A stretch of 8,651 bases of DNA, from the NCBI GenBank assembly GCA_903868295.1, contig CAIPUQ010000354.1:1-8651 (forward strand). Direction: 5' to 3'. The notes under the pieces were generated by a model. That model saw nothing but the letters and a program-made list of their open reading frames with translations, searched no databases and was not told the origin of the DNA. This document shows, piece after piece, positions 7,232 through 8,651 of this stretch. Numbering within the stretch: the first letter of the stretch is position 1; each line of letters starts with the position of its first letter. Made by a program: the position numbers and the translations under genes. Source of the stretch: an uncultured Roseiflexaceae bacterium. Its GTDB lineage: Bacteria > Chloroflexota > Chloroflexia > Chloroflexales > Roseiflexaceae.

Positions 7232-7246
7232 CTAAACCGTATCGGC
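7223..7246. terminator. Weak inverted repeat at the convergent border, possible terminator
   Basis: GCCGAT (7223-7228) and ATCGGC (7241-7246) form a perfect six-base inverted repeat. Two further inner pairs are possible (one a G-U), around an 8-base loop. It spans the stop codon of the minus-strand transporter gene. No T-run follows on either strand, so an intrinsic terminator is only a possibility. Confidence 0.25.
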
Positions 7247-8149
7247 GGATGTTGGTGCTGTTGGTGGCCTGTCTGCCAGCGTGGCTATCAACATGGCGGC
7301 CAAAATCAACGCTGCACCAATGTACAAACCCGGGCTCTGCGGCTCTGCGAGGACAAACAATCCAATCAATGACCCGACTACGGGCTGTACGAAAAGACTG
7401 ATTGCGCCGAGGCTCGCGCCGGCACTCCGAATAACCCAAAACCAGAGCAGATAGCTTACGACCGATGTTGCAATAGCCATATAGACAACCGCTCCCCATG
7501 CTTCCCATGGAGCAGCAGCTATCTGATTCGTGGAGTATGCCCACCAGAGCACCGGGAGCCATACAAGCATGCTGCCCGTGTATGTCCAACGCAGAATGGT
7601 CAATGGCTGGAAGCGTTGGACATAATGTGCACCCAAGACCGTAAAGATAGACTCACACAACAACGCAAGCAGAACAAAGGTGTTGCCGAGTGCACGATTG
7701 GGTGCATAACTACTGTCTGGTGCACCGCCCAACGTCAATACAACTACACCGACGATACCCAGTACGAGGCCTATGCGTTTCTGGGGCGATATAAACTCAC
7801 GTGCAAAGAGCCACGCCAACACGGTCGTCCCAATGACCTCGCCGATAATCATCAGCGACGAGTCTGTGGCCGTCGTCAACGACAGACCGCGATAATCGAG
7901 GAACTGCGCACAAGCAACCGTCAATAGTCCCAAACTGCCCAGCACAAGGACATCGCGCCGAGGCACTCCCTCGCGCGGGGAAATACCGCTGATGCGCAAC
8001 CCCCAGAAGCACGCCGTCGCAATACTGACGCGGATACCCGCCAGAATGAGCGGATCGAACGAGTCGATGGCGAGCTTCCCAATTGCATGGGATGACCCCC
8101 ACAACACATTTGCCACCAGTAACAAAAAAAGTGCCTGCAGTCGACTCAT
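7232..8149 (-). CDS. EamA/DMT-family transporter
   Basis: This 305-residue inner-membrane protein has about ten transmembrane segments in two EamA repeats (roughly 5-139 and 154-290). NVLWGSS (14-20) in the first helix is the usual EamA opening motif. FVQPVVGSLIGLFVLAEP (253-270) is the conserved segment before the last helix of the second repeat. Family members export or import metabolites such as amino acids and nucleosides, and the substrate cannot be predicted. ATG 8149 is preferred over the upstream in-frame start at 8209 because GAGGGGG (8155-8161) lies five bases before it and because the extra 20 residues are charged and unlike the family. The gene is convergent with the + strand operon. 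A paralogue lies upstream on the same strand. Confidence 0.9.
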   Translation of the reverse strand: MSRLQALFLLLVANVLWGSSHAIGKLAIDSFDPLILAGIRVSIATACFWGLRISGISPREGVPRRDVLVLGSLGLLTVACAQFLDYRGLSLTTATDSSLMIIGEVIGTTVLAWLFAREFISPQKRIGLVLGIVGVVVLTLGGAPDSSYAPNRALGNTFVLLALLCESIFTVLGAHYVQRFQPLTILRWTYTGSMLVWLPVLWWAYSTNQIAAAPWEAWGAVVYMAIATSVVSYLLWFWVIRSAGASLGAISLFVQPVVGSLIGLFVLAEPQSPGLYIGAALILAAMLIATLADRPPTAPTSADTV

Positions 8150-8393
8150 TGCTGCCCCCTCACATACTTGCCTGCGTATGGACTTCTTCATCGATCCACA
8201 GACGGACACTCCCCCACGATGCCGCTCGATGTGACCGGATCACGAATCATCGCGATGCCACATTCTGGATCGCGCTCAACAGCACCGGTGGGAATACCTC
8301 CAACGTCACCGTTGAGACCGAAGTACCTGCCCCCCAGGCAATGATGGCACGGTACCTACCAGTGTTTGTTCACAGAACGAGAATTCGCCGGCA
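8150..8393. other. Intergenic region between tandem DMT genes
   Basis: These 244 bases lie between the two minus-strand transporter genes. No convincing coding sequence, clear sigma-70 promoter or strong terminator was recognised. It should hold the leader, and probably a promoter, of the downstream transporter gene. Only very short hairpins are visible (for example 8301-8314). Confidence 0.5.
8155..8161 (-). promoter_or_regulatory. Ribosome binding site deciding the EamA start
   Basis: On the minus strand GAGGGGG lies five bases before ATG 8149. No comparable site precedes the alternative start at 8209. Confidence 0.65.
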
Positions 8394-8651
8394 TCACCCT
8401 GCGTCTGATGCTGCCGGAGTGCGCTCGGGGATCCCACTAATCAGCAAGGCTCCAACGACCAAGATGCCGCCGATGATGAAGGTGAGCGTAACGGGGTCGC
8501 CCATGACCTGGATCCCCACGAGCGCCCCGACCACCGGTTGGAACAGCAGTGCAACGGCAGCGACCGTAGCGCCGACGATGCGCACACCATTGAACCAGAG
8601 GAAGTAGCACACGACTGATGTCACTACCGCCATGTACACCGATGCCCCCCA
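8394..8651 (-). CDS. EamA/DMT-family transporter, C-terminal part only (runs off right edge)
   Basis: The frame is open to the right edge and ends at TGA 8394-8396. It encodes the last 85 residues of an EamA protein, with about three membrane segments. The visible part begins WGASVYMAVVTSVVCYFLWF and contains the conserved LLFQPVVGALVG. By eye it aligns without gaps to the end of the complete transporter downstream, with roughly half of the residues identical, so the two are tandem paralogues. The start, full length and any promoter lie outside the window. The substrate is unknown. Confidence 0.85.
   Translation of the reverse strand, partial: WGASVYMAVVTSVVCYFLWFNGVRIVGATVAAVALLFQPVVGALVGIQVMGDPVTLTFIIGGILVVGALLISGIPERTPAASDAG

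Noticed and set aside
8150..8209. Extended N-terminus of the complete EamA transporter from 8209
   Set aside because: A strong ribosome site lies just before ATG 8149, and the extension is charged and unlike the family.
8301..8314. CAACG-TCAC-CGTTG hairpin as terminator of the partial transporter gene
   Set aside because: The stem is only five bases and there is no T-run; such repeats arise by chance.
8083..8607. Plus-strand open frame of 174 codons spanning the intergenic gap and the partial transporter
   Set aside because: Half of it is antisense to a clear EamA gene; low-complexity Thr/Pro/Met composition and no ribosome site.

Overview
The window is a dense bacterial gene block from a moderately GC-rich genome: short intergenic gaps, Shine-Dalgarno sites, and ATG/GTG starts. 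Nothing in it fixes the taxon. The gene mix (Gfo/Idh/MocA dehydrogenases, UPF0309-type SIS protein, single-domain MetE-like protein, GT-C membrane protein) would fit Chloroflexota or another sugar-degrading soil or water lineage, but that is a weak guess. No RNA genes, mobile elements, phage genes or CRISPR arrays were seen.

Region A (1-4823, + strand) is a tightly packed five-gene block. It holds the 3' part of a Gfo/Idh/MocA sugar dehydrogenase with a Tyr-type active site, a SIS-domain phosphosugar-binding protein, a single-domain cobalamin-independent methionine synthase-like zinc protein, a complete Gfo/Idh/MocA dehydrogenase with a His-type active site, and an UlaG-like metallo-beta-lactamase-fold hydrolase. 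The stop and start codons overlap at two junctions (TGATG at 1737-1741, ATGA at 3993-3996), so the genes are probably one transcript with translational coupling. The set looks like a pathway for an unidentified sugar, inositol or sugar derivative: oxidation by the two dehydrogenases, handling of a phosphosugar by the SIS protein, lactone or ester opening by the hydrolase. The MetE-like protein does not fit a standard sugar pathway and is the most puzzling member.

Region B (4845 or 4911 to 7148, + strand) follows after a very short gap. It encodes a polytopic membrane protein resembling GT-C (PMT/ArnT-like) glycosyltransferases and two small four-helix proteins of the SMR/EamA type. The second of these shares features with ArnE. 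This resembles a minimal module for flipping a polyprenyl-phosphate-linked sugar and transferring it at the outer face of the membrane. It may be co-transcribed with region A, although the function appears different.

Region C (7232-8651, - strand) is convergent with the rest. It holds a complete ten-helix EamA/DMT-family transporter and, upstream of it, the C-terminal end of a paralogue that runs off the right edge. The two are roughly half identical over the visible overlap, so this is a tandem duplication.
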